DNA of 64,000 bases from Variovorax sp. PMC12 (GTDB lineage Bacteria > Pseudomonadota > Gammaproteobacteria > Burkholderiales > Burkholderiaceae_C). Under the pieces are notes generated by a model, which did no database searches, was not told the origin of the DNA, and saw only the letters and a program-made list of their open reading frames with translations. Within the stretch, counting starts at the first letter, position 1; every line of letters starts with the position of its first letter. The translations under genes were made by a program, and so were the position numbers. The DNA lies in assembly GCF_003019815.1 (NCBI RefSeq), contig NZ_CP027774.1, forward strand, positions 992,001 through 1,056,000, given 5' to 3'. Shown here one piece after another: positions 9,132 through 16,899 of the stretch.

Positions 9132-9554
9132 TCAAGGCCAATACAAGGTGTCCTCGAATGGCGTTGCGCCGATGCGGATCGTCTTTGTTCGAACAACGCC
9201 CTCGTACGTGGCGCTCACCCGATAAAGTCCCGGATCCAGCCGCACGAATAGCAGCGGACCGCAGTCTTTATAGGGGCCGAACGCGAGCCTCCTGTCGAGC
9301 CTTTCGATCGCGACGTCCAGGCCGGCGACATATTCGCCCGTGCGGGAGCGTGCGAACGTGAGCCGCAGGTTGTAAGGAGCCTTTCGCTCCCGCAGGGATT
9401 GCTGCTCTTCGTCGCCGACGCCACCGTTCAGATATGACCCGGCGGGAGGTGCGGGCACGCGCTCGCTGGTAGCAGCGGCCACGCTGAACACACCGGCAAA
9501 TGCCAGCAGCGCGGCCGCCCGCGCGGCATGTCGGAGATGCGCATATGGTTTCAT
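9132..9554 (-). CDS. Secreted protein of unknown function
   Basis: A 140-residue protein with a signal peptide (basic start, then AALLAFAGVFSVAAAT). The mature part has an N-terminal linker and a beta-rich segment (about 65-135) ending in LDPGLYRVSATYEGVVRTK. That pattern resembles small immunoglobulin-like or carboxypeptidase-regulatory folds in periplasmic proteins. I do not recognise the family. It is the second gene after the BON lipoprotein (gap 37 bases), so it probably shares its FNR-type promoter and acts in the envelope. Confidence 0.75.
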   Translation of the reverse strand: MKPYAHLRHAARAAALLAFAGVFSVAAATSERVPAPPAGSYLNGGVGDEEQQSLRERKAPYNLRLTFARSRTGEYVAGLDVAIERLDRRLAFGPYKDCGPLLFVRLDPGLYRVSATYEGVVRTKTIRIGATPFEDTLYWP

Positions 9555-9591
9555 GGAATTCTTTCGCTGAGGCGCGGCGCTCTCGGGCCTG

Positions 9592-9906
9592 TCACCGGAT
9601 CAGGATGTCGTTGACGACCTCGTTCACGCCCTTGACCGATCGGGCGATCTCTCCGGCCCTGCGTTTCTGGTCGGGCGTCTTCACGAAGCCGCTCAGTTGA
9701 ACGCGTCCCTTGAACGTCTCGACATTGACCTCCGCGGCACTCACGTCTCTGTGAGCGAGCAGGTCGGCCTTCACGCGTGTCGTGATGCTGGTGTCGTCGA
9801 AGTACTCGCCGGTGCTCTCGCGGCTTGGGGTCGCTGCGCAACCCGCGAGTGCAATGACGAGACAACCCGTGGCAACGATGCGTAGTTTTGCAGGCAGATA
9901 TGGCAT
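9592..9906 (-). CDS. BON-domain lipoprotein
   Basis: A 104-residue OsmY-like protein. A lipoprotein signal (CLVIALAGC, lipobox LAGC) is followed by one BON domain (about 35-104: DDTSITTRVKADLLAH, VNVETFKGRVQLSGFV, VKGVNEVVNDI). BON domains bind phospholipid and protect the envelope under osmotic or stationary stress. ATG 9906 is preferred to an upstream frame opening at 9960 because the signal peptide starts there and the predicted transcription start (about 9931) lies between them. First gene of a two-gene operon. Confidence 0.88.
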   Translation of the reverse strand: MPYLPAKLRIVATGCLVIALAGCAATPSRESTGEYFDDTSITTRVKADLLAHRDVSAAEVNVETFKGRVQLSGFVKTPDQKRRAGEIARSVKGVNEVVNDILIR

Positions 9907-9965
9907 GTCAGGTCCTTTGAGGATGTTGGAAGCGGACAGGCTAGCGGCGCGAAAGCGCATGCATG

Positions 9966-9979
9966 TTGATGAATCTCAA
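9966..9979 (-). promoter_or_regulatory. FNR-type box before BON lipoprotein operon
   Basis: TTGATGAATCTCAA. A good -10, TAGCCT (TAnnnT), is centred 32 bases downstream on the minus strand. Confidence 0.82.
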
Positions 9980-10081
9980 GCATCTCCACCCGGCCCGACG
10001 GGCAGCATTCGGCCAGTGCCTCGGAAGCGGATCGATACGTTTCGTAAGAAGCGCATGCGCGCGTATCGGCCGCCGACGAGC

Positions 10082-10095
10082 TTGCGCTTGCGCAA
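10082..10095 (+). promoter_or_regulatory. FNR-like palindrome before triple-BON gene
   Basis: TTGCGCTTGCGCAA, a perfectly symmetrical variant with CG in place of AT in both half-sites. GAGGAT is centred 32 bases downstream. The rest of the 245-base divergent gap (9980-10224) shows nothing else clear. Confidence 0.6.
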
Positions 10096-10224
10096 GCGGC
10101 AACGTGGAGCGTCGCCCGAGGATTGGCGGCTCGGGCAGGCCTGAGCACGCGGCCGCCCGGTCTCTGCGGGCACGACTCGCGTGCCCGCATTTGTTCATGC
10201 GTGCGCATAACCGAAAGGACGATC

Positions 10225-10875
10225 ATGAAGACAGATGCACAGTTGAAAAGCGATGTGACCCGCGAACTCGAGTGGGACCCCTCGGTCAATGCGACCAGCG
10301 TTGGCGTCGCGGTCAAGAACGGCGTTGTCACGCTGACGGGTCACCTGGAAACCTATGCGGAGAAGTTCGCGGTGGAGCGCATCGTGCAGCGCGTGCAAGG
10401 TGTCCAGGCTCTTGCCGTGGAGCTCGACGTGAAGCTCTCGCCCGGCCACAAGCGCAGCGACTCCGAGATCGCCGAGGCCGCCGAGGCGGCGCTGAAATGG
10501 CACTCGGAAGTGCCGAAGGACCGCATCCAGGTGCGGGTCGAGAAAGGGTGGGTCACGCTCAAGGGCGAGGTCGACTGGGACTTCCAGCGCCGGGCTGCCG
10601 CACGCGCGGTGCAGCCGCTGATCGGCGTCGTGGGTGTCGCCAACAACATCGCGCTGAAGGTGCATGCGACGCCGGCGGACATCGCGACGCGCATCCGTGA
10701 AGCGCTGGCGCGCTGTGCGTTGGATGAGTCCAAGCGCATCGTGGTCGATGTGAACGGCTCGAAGGTCACCTTGCGCGGCACCGTCCACTCGTGGGCGGAA
10801 CGCGCCGCGGCCCAGGGTGCTGCATGGTCGGCGCCGGGTATCGTGAGCGTGGAAAACGACCTGAAGGTGGCCTGA
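10225..10875 (+). CDS. Triple BON-domain protein
   Basis: A 216-residue protein made of three BON repeats (about 6-72, 78-145 and 150-216). Each repeat carries the hallmark xVTLxGxV strand (VVTLTGHL, WVTLKGEV, KVTLRGTV) and a VxNxIxLKV-type ending. No signal peptide is visible, so it is either cytoplasmic or exported by an unrecognised route. ATG 10225 follows GAAAGGAC. Likely a general stress protein linked to envelope or osmotic protection. The CBS gene follows 50 bases later and may be co-transcribed. Confidence 0.9.
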   Translation: MKTDAQLKSDVTRELEWDPSVNATSVGVAVKNGVVTLTGHLETYAEKFAVERIVQRVQGVQALAVELDVKLSPGHKRSDSEIAEAAEAALKWHSEVPKDRIQVRVEKGWVTLKGEVDWDFQRRAAARAVQPLIGVVGVANNIALKVHATPADIATRIREALARCALDESKRIVVDVNGSKVTLRGTVHSWAERAAAQGAAWSAPGIVSVENDLKVA

Positions 10876-10925
10876 GGGTTTTTCGCCGCCTGGTGTCGCC
10901 GTGCGGCTTCTTCTGGAGAGCAATC

Positions 10926-11435
10926 ATGACCATCCAATCACTCTGCCGGCGCGAGGTCGTCGGCATCTCCGCCAACGCCGGATTGCGCGAGGCGGCCGAC
11001 CTGATGTGCGAGCAGCATGTGGGTTCGCTGGTCGTCGTGACCAACGACACCCCGCCGAAGGTGGTCGGGATCGTGACGGACCGGGACCTTGCGCTCGATG
11101 GCCTGGGCCGCGAGCAGCCACGATCCGATCAGCCCGTGGGCGAACTCGTGCGCGGGCGCCCGTTGGCCGTGTCCGCCAGTGCCGACTTGCGGCAAGCCGC
11201 CGAGGCCATGGAGACCGCGGGCGTTCGTCGACTGCTGGTCGTGGACGATGACGGCGGTGTGGTGGGCATCGTCTCCGCCGACGATCTGCTCGAGGCGATG
11301 GCGCAAGACTTGGCGAAGCTCGCGCAGGCGTTGCGCCGGAATGTCTCTCGCGAGACGTCCGAGCGCGGCGTATTTGCCGCGGCGTCGAGGCCGCGCGTCA
11401 CGTATCCCGCGTTCGGTACCGTCGCATCGCAGTGA
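10926..11435 (+). CDS. Tandem CBS-domain protein
   Basis: A 169-residue protein with one CBS pair (about 5-62 and 72-130). Motifs are VVGIVTDRDLAL in the first repeat and VVGIVSADDLLEAM in the second. CBS pairs sense adenine nucleotides (AMP/ATP ratio) or SAM. The last 40 residues are Arg/Ser-rich and unstructured. It has no catalytic domain, so it probably acts as a soluble energy sensor. It lies downstream of the triple-BON gene on the same strand and converges on the FAD oxidoreductase gene. Confidence 0.9.
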   Translation: MTIQSLCRREVVGISANAGLREAADLMCEQHVGSLVVVTNDTPPKVVGIVTDRDLALDGLGREQPRSDQPVGELVRGRPLAVSASADLRQAAEAMETAGVRRLLVVDDDGGVVGIVSADDLLEAMAQDLAKLAQALRRNVSRETSERGVFAAASRPRVTYPAFGTVASQ

Positions 11436-11462
11436 TGGCCGCCCTGGAACGGCAGGGGGACG

Positions 11463-12824
11463 TCAACGCTTCAGGACGCATTTGTCGTACAGGTCGGGCG
11501 CGCGTCCCTCGGGGTCGTAGCGGCGCTTGAGCATGGTGTAGGTGTCCATGCCGTAAGCGCGGCCGAACTCCTCGCGCGTGAAGAAGCTGTCGGAGTAGAG
11601 CGACTTGATGCCGCCCATGCGCAGCACCTCCTGCTCGACCAGGCGGTTGAAGTGCCCGGGCTCATGCGCTTCGTGGCGCTCGATGACGTCCCAGAAGCCG
11701 AAGTTGACGTGCAGCGTGCCCGCTTCGAGCGGGTACAGCGCGAAGCAGGCGCTCGGGTCGGGCACATGCACCGGACAGATCCAGACCGGCAGGATGCCGA
11801 TCTCGCGCTGCAGGAAATCGAGGAAAGCCGGCGCCGAGCGGATGGGGATGTCGACGTCCTGGATCACGGATTCGCCATGTGCGCCCCTGAATGCCGCCAG
11901 GCGCCTTGTCATGCCCCAGCGCGCATTCATGCGCATGAGCCTTGTGTACGTGCGCGAGTTCAGGTGTTTGCGGCCCAGGAGGCGGCGTATCAGAGGGATC
12001 TGCGCGCCGAAGTTGCGCGAACACCAGAACCAGTCCGTGTCCCAGCGCCAGAGGTAGTCGTGCACGCTCAGGTGGTCGACCGGCATCTCCAGCAGCGAGC
12101 GGTAGTAGATGCGCTCGAACTCGTAGTTGCTTTGCCAAGGCGCGTCGGCCTCGAAGCGCGCGATGTTCAGCACCATCGATCGTGGCCCGAACACCACGCC
12201 GTCGACGAAGTCGGCGTCGCTTTCGCAGGCTTCCGAGATTGCCTGGAAGAACTCCCCGGCGTGTTGGCAGGCGATGTGTTCCACGCGAACGCAGGGCTGC
12301 ACGGGCAGCGTCCGCAACACCAGCCGCAGTGCGTAGCCGAGCGTCCCGTAGGAGTTCGGGAAGCCGAAGAACAGGTCTCGATGCGCGTTGTCCGGCGTGC
12401 AGTGAACAATGACTCCATGCGGCAGAAGCACATCGAGTTCCAGCATCGTGTGGTGGACCAACCCCTGGCGCATCGACGTCGCCTCGATGCCCACGCCCGC
12501 CACTGCGCCTCCGGCGGTGATGGTCTTGAGCTGAGGGACCACCGCCGGCATCATGCCGTGCCGTAGCGTGGCTGCCACCAGGTGCTCGTAAGTGGCCAGC
12601 CCTTCGACTTCGACCGTGTTGCGGGAGGTGTCGATGCCGATCACGTGATCGAACTCGCCGAGGTTGATGCGCTGCCTCGGCCCGGTCTCGCGGTCGCGAA
12701 ACAGGTTCGACGTGTGCTTGGCGAGCGCGACGGGCGCCGGCGGGACCTCGCGCCCGTGCTGCATCGTCGCCAGGAGGCGGTTCTTGCGCGCCTCGTGAGC
12801 AGCCGTCTCAGCGTCGGGGCTCAT
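11463..12824 (-). CDS. FAD-binding oxidoreductase, BfaA/TmsA-like
   Basis: A 453-residue flavoprotein of the FAD_binding_4 / DHCR24-like group. The FAD cradle is visible at about 75-150 (ATYEHLVAATLRHG, VPQLKTITAGGAVAGVGIEATS, LLPHGVIVHCTPD). It overlaps the upstream cyclopropane-synthase-like gene by 17 bases. The same pairing forms 10-methyl branched fatty acids in actinobacteria: the methyltransferase makes a 10-methylene intermediate and the FAD enzyme reduces it. Similar pairs act in furan fatty acid synthesis in alphaproteobacteria. The partner assignment is firm; the exact lipid product is inferred. Confidence 0.82.
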   Translation of the reverse strand: MSPDAETAAHEARKNRLLATMQHGREVPPAPVALAKHTSNLFRDRETGPRQRINLGEFDHVIGIDTSRNTVEVEGLATYEHLVAATLRHGMMPAVVPQLKTITAGGAVAGVGIEATSMRQGLVHHTMLELDVLLPHGVIVHCTPDNAHRDLFFGFPNSYGTLGYALRLVLRTLPVQPCVRVEHIACQHAGEFFQAISEACESDADFVDGVVFGPRSMVLNIARFEADAPWQSNYEFERIYYRSLLEMPVDHLSVHDYLWRWDTDWFWCSRNFGAQIPLIRRLLGRKHLNSRTYTRLMRMNARWGMTRRLAAFRGAHGESVIQDVDIPIRSAPAFLDFLQREIGILPVWICPVHVPDPSACFALYPLEAGTLHVNFGFWDVIERHEAHEPGHFNRLVEQEVLRMGGIKSLYSDSFFTREEFGRAYGMDTYTMLKRRYDPEGRAPDLYDKCVLKR

Positions 12825-14034
12825 ACAGGTGCTCCCGGCTCATCGGGTAGCTGCGCGGCGTCACGTTGCCCTTGCTGAAGACGATCTGGAACAGGTGCGT
12901 GTAGCCCGCGGGCGAACGGAACATCTCGGCGCAGCCCATCAGGTAGGTCCGCCAGATGCGCCGGAAGCGTTCGTCGAAGCGGTGCGGATCCAGCATCTGG
13001 ATGGCCGGCCAGTGCTTTTCGAAGCGCTCGGCCCAGGCGTCGAGCGTGGGCGCGTAGTGCCTACGAAGGTTCTCGATGTCCAGCACCTCCAGCCCGCTGC
13101 TTTCCATTTCGACCATGACGTCTGCCAGGCTCGGGATCCAGCCGCCGGGGAACACGTGCTTGCGGATGAACAGCTCCGTCTCGAAGCGCCCCACGTGACC
13201 GATGAAGTGCAGGATCCCGAGCCCACCGGGTTTGAGGAATTGCGCGTGCGCGCGGACCACCTCGGGCAACTGGTCGCGGCCTGCATGCTCCAGCGTCCCG
13301 ATCGAGACCACCTTGTCGTACTGCTCGTCGACGTCGCGGAAGTCCGCTTCCCGCACCCGCAGCGAGGCCTCCAGACCGCGCCGCTCGATCTCGTCGCGAA
13401 GCCATTCGACCTGCTCCGTGGCGGTGTTGAGCCCGACGCCGGTGGCGCCTGTCTTTTCCTGCGCGCGAAACATGAAACCGCCGAAGCCGCAGCCGATGTC
13501 GATGAAGCGGTCTTCGGGCTTCAACACGAGCTTGCGGCACACGTGGTCGATCTTGTGGCGCTGCGCTTCCTCCAGGCTTCGCGTTCCCTCGGGCCAGTAG
13601 CCGCAGGTGTACATCATCAGGGGATCGTCGAGCCATCGCCTGTAGAAGCCGGTGCCCAACCCGTAGTGCGCGCGTGCGTTGGCCTTGGCGTGGGCCGGGT
13701 CGCGGTTGGAGTGTCGCAACTCGTGCAGTCCGTTCTCGATGCCGTTGAGGGTTCCTGCATGCCGGTCGAAACCCGCAGCCATGCCCGCGGCGAGAGCGGC
13801 GCCGAAATCGCCTTCGACATCCACCTGCTGATCGAAATAGGCCTCCATCAATCCGATGTGACCGCGTGTGGCTGTGGCAAACACCGCCGCGTCGGTGTGG
13901 AAGCTGATGGTGAAGACCGGAGAGCCCTCGCCCACCGGAATGCGGCTGCCGTCGGGCAAGACGACGCAGAAGCAGGTCGCGGCCCGCCGGCCGATGTCGG
14001 CGAGCATGTTGCGCAGCGGCAGAGACGGCATCAT
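12808..14034 (-). CDS. Cyclopropane-fatty-acid-synthase-like SAM methyltransferase, BfaB/TmsB-like
   Basis: A 408-residue enzyme that methylates the double bond of membrane phospholipid acyl chains. The C-terminal methyltransferase domain has the SAM loop GCGFGG (181-186). The CFA bicarbonate-site residues are conserved: Cys144 in MYTCGYW, Glu in SIGTLEHAG, His/Ile in ILHFIGH and Tyr in RRHYAPTLDAW. The N-terminal 120 residues form the usual lipid-binding region. Coupling to an FAD oxidoreductase rather than standing alone argues for methyl-branched or furan products rather than cyclopropane. Middle gene of a three-gene operon with a symmetrical FNR-type box. Confidence 0.88.
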   Translation of the reverse strand: MMPSLPLRNMLADIGRRAATCFCVVLPDGSRIPVGEGSPVFTISFHTDAAVFATATRGHIGLMEAYFDQQVDVEGDFGAALAAGMAAGFDRHAGTLNGIENGLHELRHSNRDPAHAKANARAHYGLGTGFYRRWLDDPLMMYTCGYWPEGTRSLEEAQRHKIDHVCRKLVLKPEDRFIDIGCGFGGFMFRAQEKTGATGVGLNTATEQVEWLRDEIERRGLEASLRVREADFRDVDEQYDKVVSIGTLEHAGRDQLPEVVRAHAQFLKPGGLGILHFIGHVGRFETELFIRKHVFPGGWIPSLADVMVEMESSGLEVLDIENLRRHYAPTLDAWAERFEKHWPAIQMLDPHRFDERFRRIWRTYLMGCAEMFRSPAGYTHLFQIVFSKGNVTPRSYPMSREHLYEPRR

Positions 14035-14061
14035 GGAGCGCGCCAGGTCCGCGGCAGCTGC

Positions 14062-14292
14062 CTAGCCGTCGATCGGCACGCCCCCGCCGAAGCGGCAGAT
14101 CCACTGGTCCATGACCTCGCGCTGCGCAGCGCCGATCGCGCGCTGCCAGCCCACCAGCATTTCCCACTGTTCTCGCTGCGCCAGCAGCATGCTTTTGCCC
14201 ACAGCCAGCTGCCAGTTCATGATGGATTGGAAATAGTCGCCGCCGGAGGTCGCGGAAGCAGCAGGGGTCGTCGAGAAAGCATTGCTGGGCAT
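14062..14292 (-). CDS. Small phasin-like helical protein
   Basis: A 76-residue protein. After a Ser/Ala/Thr-rich leader, residues 27-66 form a continuous amphipathic helix rich in Trp, Gln and Leu (NWQLAVGKSMLLAQREQWEM), as in phasins and other surface-binding proteins. ATG 14292 follows GGAG and lies 19 bases after the predicted transcription start. It precedes the methyltransferase by 27 bases. The link to PHA granules or membranes is inference; the sequence has no catalytic motif. Confidence 0.7.
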   Translation of the reverse strand: MPSNAFSTTPAASATSGGDYFQSIMNWQLAVGKSMLLAQREQWEMLVGWQRAIGAAQREVMDQWICRFGGGVPIDG

Positions 14293-14345
14293 GTGGTGTC
14301 TCCAAGAGCCAGAGGACATCCTAGGAACTCACCGGCAGGCACCGC

Positions 14346-14359
14346 TTGATGCGCATCAA
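14346..14359 (-). promoter_or_regulatory. Perfect FNR box before lipid-modification operon
   Basis: TTGATGCGCATCAA, fully palindromic. The -10 TAGGAT (preceded by CC) is centred 32 bases downstream on the minus strand, giving a start near 14311. Confidence 0.88.
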
Positions 14360-14377
14360 GCCATGCGCAGGTGCCCT

Positions 14378-14881
14378 TCAACTGCCGGCATCGCGCATCG
14401 CGGCGCGCAGGCGGGCGGCAGCCCGGCGGACTTCAGCCTCCGCGGCCTGCCATTGCGCAGCGTCGGCGGCATCCATCTCGGCCATCCTGTCTTTTACCTC
14501 CTTCTGGCTCTGCCTCAGCACGAGGATCCGCCTCTCCAGGTCCGCCCCGGCCTGCCCTGTGCCTGGTGCGCCCATGCGCTCGAGCCGGGCGACAGCCTGT
14601 TGCGCCCGGTCGACATCGCGCTGCGCGCGCTCGACGATGGAACTTTGCGTGCGGGTGATCGGCGCATGGACGAAGGCGGGCTGCAGGCCGAGCGTCCGGC
14701 GGTCGGTATCGGGCAGCACGAGACGGCCTGCGCGCACCTGCAGCTGCGCTACCGGCACCGCGACGACGTTCACTGTCGTCGCGGTGTCGTCCATCCGCAC
14801 GGCACCGGCCACCTGCGCAACGGCGTTCTGGGCAACTGAGATTCCGAGCGCAAGGCCGACGATCAGCGGGCGGGCTTTCAT
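14378..14881 (-). CDS. Periplasmic coiled-coil protein of unknown function
   Basis: A 167-residue protein with a cleavable signal (MKARPLIVGLALGISVAQNAVAQ). Residues 80-165 form an Arg/Ala/Glu-rich coiled coil; before it lies a short beta segment (VVAVPVAQLQVRAGRLVLP). I do not recognise a family. It starts five bases after the quinone-reductase stop, so it shares that operon and its FNR-type box. Confidence 0.75.
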   Translation of the reverse strand: MKARPLIVGLALGISVAQNAVAQVAGAVRMDDTATTVNVVAVPVAQLQVRAGRLVLPDTDRRTLGLQPAFVHAPITRTQSSIVERAQRDVDRAQQAVARLERMGAPGTGQAGADLERRILVLRQSQKEVKDRMAEMDAADAAQWQAAEAEVRRAAARLRAAMRDAGS

Positions 14882-14885
14882 GCCT

Positions 14886-15473
14886 TCACGCGCCCTCGCT
14901 TCCCAGCGTGGCCAACTTGCGCAGCCATTGCTCGCGCTGGATGTCGCCCATGCCTTCGACCTGTCCGATCAGGGTCTCGTGAACCGGTGCGATGCCCACG
15001 AGGCCGAGGATGTTCCGCTCCAGAGCTTTGAGGCTGTGCGCGCGAAAGTACCAGCGGTACACCAGCGCCGGCATGCCCATGGTCACGACGATGCGCGCCG
15101 AGCGACCCTTGAGCAGCTTGGTGCCGATGCCGCCTTGCTCGGACTTCCCGAGCGCGAACCCGGGCCGTAGCACCTGTTCCAGGAAACCTTTCGTCATGGC
15201 GGGCATGCCGCCGAGCCACAGCGGGAAGAACAGCACGATGTGCCCGGCCCACAGGATGCCCTCCTGCGCCGGCTGCAGCACAGGCGGCAGTGCTCCGGAC
15301 TCCCACATCGCCTTGCTGCGCAGCAACGGAAGCTCCAGTTCCGCGATCCGGATGGTCCGGACGTCGTGGCCGGACGCTTGCGCCGCGTGCGCATAGGCAT
15401 CGGCAAGCGAATGGCCGAAATGCATGCCCGACGCATCGGGATGCCCCTGCAGCAGGAGAATGTTCTTTGGCAT
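14886..15473 (-). CDS. NAD(P)H:quinone oxidoreductase, flavodoxin-like fold
   Basis: A 195-residue FMN- or FAD-dependent two-electron quinone reductase of the KefF/NQO1-like family. It begins with the family pattern NILLLQGHPDASG; further hallmarks are GHIVLFFPLWLGGMPA and GRSARIVVTMGMPALVYRWYF. The longer start at 15497 would overlap the predicted -10 element, so ATG 15473 is preferred, although it has no clear ribosome site. It probably keeps quinones reduced or detoxifies them when respiration stalls. Confidence 0.82.
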   Translation of the reverse strand: MPKNILLLQGHPDASGMHFGHSLADAYAHAAQASGHDVRTIRIAELELPLLRSKAMWESGALPPVLQPAQEGILWAGHIVLFFPLWLGGMPAMTKGFLEQVLRPGFALGKSEQGGIGTKLLKGRSARIVVTMGMPALVYRWYFRAHSLKALERNILGLVGIAPVHETLIGQVEGMGDIQREQWLRKLATLGSEGA

Positions 15474-15523
15474 GGGATTCGAAAAGGAAGGATTCATCCT
15501 CTCGTCCGGCGCGGCCCCCGGAC

Positions 15524-15537
15524 TTGCGAAAAATCAA
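15524..15537 (-). promoter_or_regulatory. FNR-type box before quinone reductase operon
   Basis: TTGCGAAAAATCAA. GAGGAT is centred 32 bases downstream on the minus strand; the predicted start is near 15489. Confidence 0.62.
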
Positions 15538-15610
15538 TCCCGCGCGATCTAACGCCATGCCGATGACCGACATGCCTTGACGCGATGCCGTCCCCGAGGA
15601 CACTGGGCGC

Positions 15611-16870
15611 ATGAACACCTTCAGCCCATCGGATGCGATCGTCGGGCTGGCCGTGGCACTGGGCATCGGTCTCATGGTCGGGATCGAGCGCGAGCGCAGA
15701 AAGGGCGATGGCGACCGGCGCGCGGCCGCAGGGTTGCGCACCTTCGCCATCGCGGCGTTGACGGGGGCGGTTGCGCAAATCCTGCCCGTACCGGCGCTCG
15801 TTCCCATCGGGGGAGCGTTCGTCGCGCTGCTGGGGGCCGTGTCGCACTGGCAGAGCCGATCGCGAGACCCCGGCATGACCACCGAACTCGCTCTGTTCAC
15901 CACTTATCTCGTCGGCGTGCTGTGCGTCATCGAACCATCGTTGGGAGCGGCCTGCGGCACCGGCCTGACCCTGCTGCTGGCGACGCGCCGCCGGCTGCAC
16001 CGCTTCGCCACGCAGTTGCTCAGCGAACAGGAATTGCACGACGGCACCCTGCTCGCCGCGCTCGCCCTGATCGCGCTGCCGCTCATTCCGTCCGGCCCCA
16101 TCGAGATGCTTGGCGGCATCGCGCCGCGGCCGCTGGCCGCGATGGTGTTGCTCATCATGGGGATACAGGCGGCGGGACAGGCGGCGGTGCGTTGGCTGGG
16201 CATGCGCAGCGGCCTGCTGGGCGCGGGCCTGGCCTCCGGCTTCGTGTCGAGCACGGCCACCATTGTTGCGTTCGGCAACCGCGCACGCGAGCAGCCGCTG
16301 AACACCGGCCTGCTGGCCAGCGCCGCAGCCCTGTCGGCCGTGGCCACCTGGGTGCTGGCGCTGGCGATGACGACAGCCTTGTCTCCGCAGGCGGCAGTCG
16401 CGCTGCTGCCTGTGGCATTGGCCGGTGCGGGGGGCGCGGCGGCGGTGGGTCTGTTGCCGCTTCTGTCGCACCCGCCAGCCGTCGCGCCGGAGGCGCCCGC
16501 CAGTGCCCGCAGCGCCTTGCATCCGCGCGAAGCGCTCATGGTGGCACTTGCCCTGGCGCTCGTCGCGCTGCTGGTGGGCACGGCGCAGCGGCGGTTCGGC
16601 GACACGGGGCTGCAGATCAGCATCGCGCTCGCTGCACTGCTCGATGCGCATGCGCCCATCGCCTCGCTCGCCTCGCTGCAAGCGGCCGGTACGCTGTCGA
16701 CCGAGCATTTCATCCGGGGAGTGCTCGTGGCGGTCGCAACCAATACGCTCACGCGCTGCGTGGTGGCCGTGGCGGCCGGCGGCAGGCGCTACGCCTTGCG
16801 CGTGGCCGTCGCGCTCGCGGTAAGCCTGGCCTTCGCATGCGTCGCCGCTGTCTGGCGCGGGGACGTTTGA
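15611..16870 (+). CDS. MgtC/DUF4010-family membrane protein
   Basis: A 419-residue polytopic protein with about 11-12 hydrophobic segments. The N-terminal 130 residues match MgtC/SapB (GLMVGIERERRKGD, AAGLRTFAIAALTGA). The rest matches DUF4010 (GMRSGLLGAGLASGFVSSTAT near 200). MgtC proteins protect against low Mg2+ or regulate ATP synthase; the DUF4010 fusion has no settled role. ATG 15611 lies inside a weak purine context. It has no clear FNR-type box and may be expressed independently. Confidence 0.85.
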   Translation: MNTFSPSDAIVGLAVALGIGLMVGIERERRKGDGDRRAAAGLRTFAIAALTGAVAQILPVPALVPIGGAFVALLGAVSHWQSRSRDPGMTTELALFTTYLVGVLCVIEPSLGAACGTGLTLLLATRRRLHRFATQLLSEQELHDGTLLAALALIALPLIPSGPIEMLGGIAPRPLAAMVLLIMGIQAAGQAAVRWLGMRSGLLGAGLASGFVSSTATIVAFGNRAREQPLNTGLLASAAALSAVATWVLALAMTTALSPQAAVALLPVALAGAGGAAAVGLLPLLSHPPAVAPEAPASARSALHPREALMVALALALVALLVGTAQRRFGDTGLQISIALAALLDAHAPIASLASLQAAGTLSTEHFIRGVLVAVATNTLTRCVVAVAAGGRRYALRVAVALAVSLAFACVAAVWRGDV

Positions 16871-16899
16871 GTGCCCCCGGCACGATGGCTGCGCGTGCC

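Noticed and set aside
16879..16899. Inverted repeat GGCACG/CGTGCC between the MgtC-like and nrdJ genes as a terminator
   Set aside because: The stem is only six pairs with a nine-base loop and no T-run; too weak to call.
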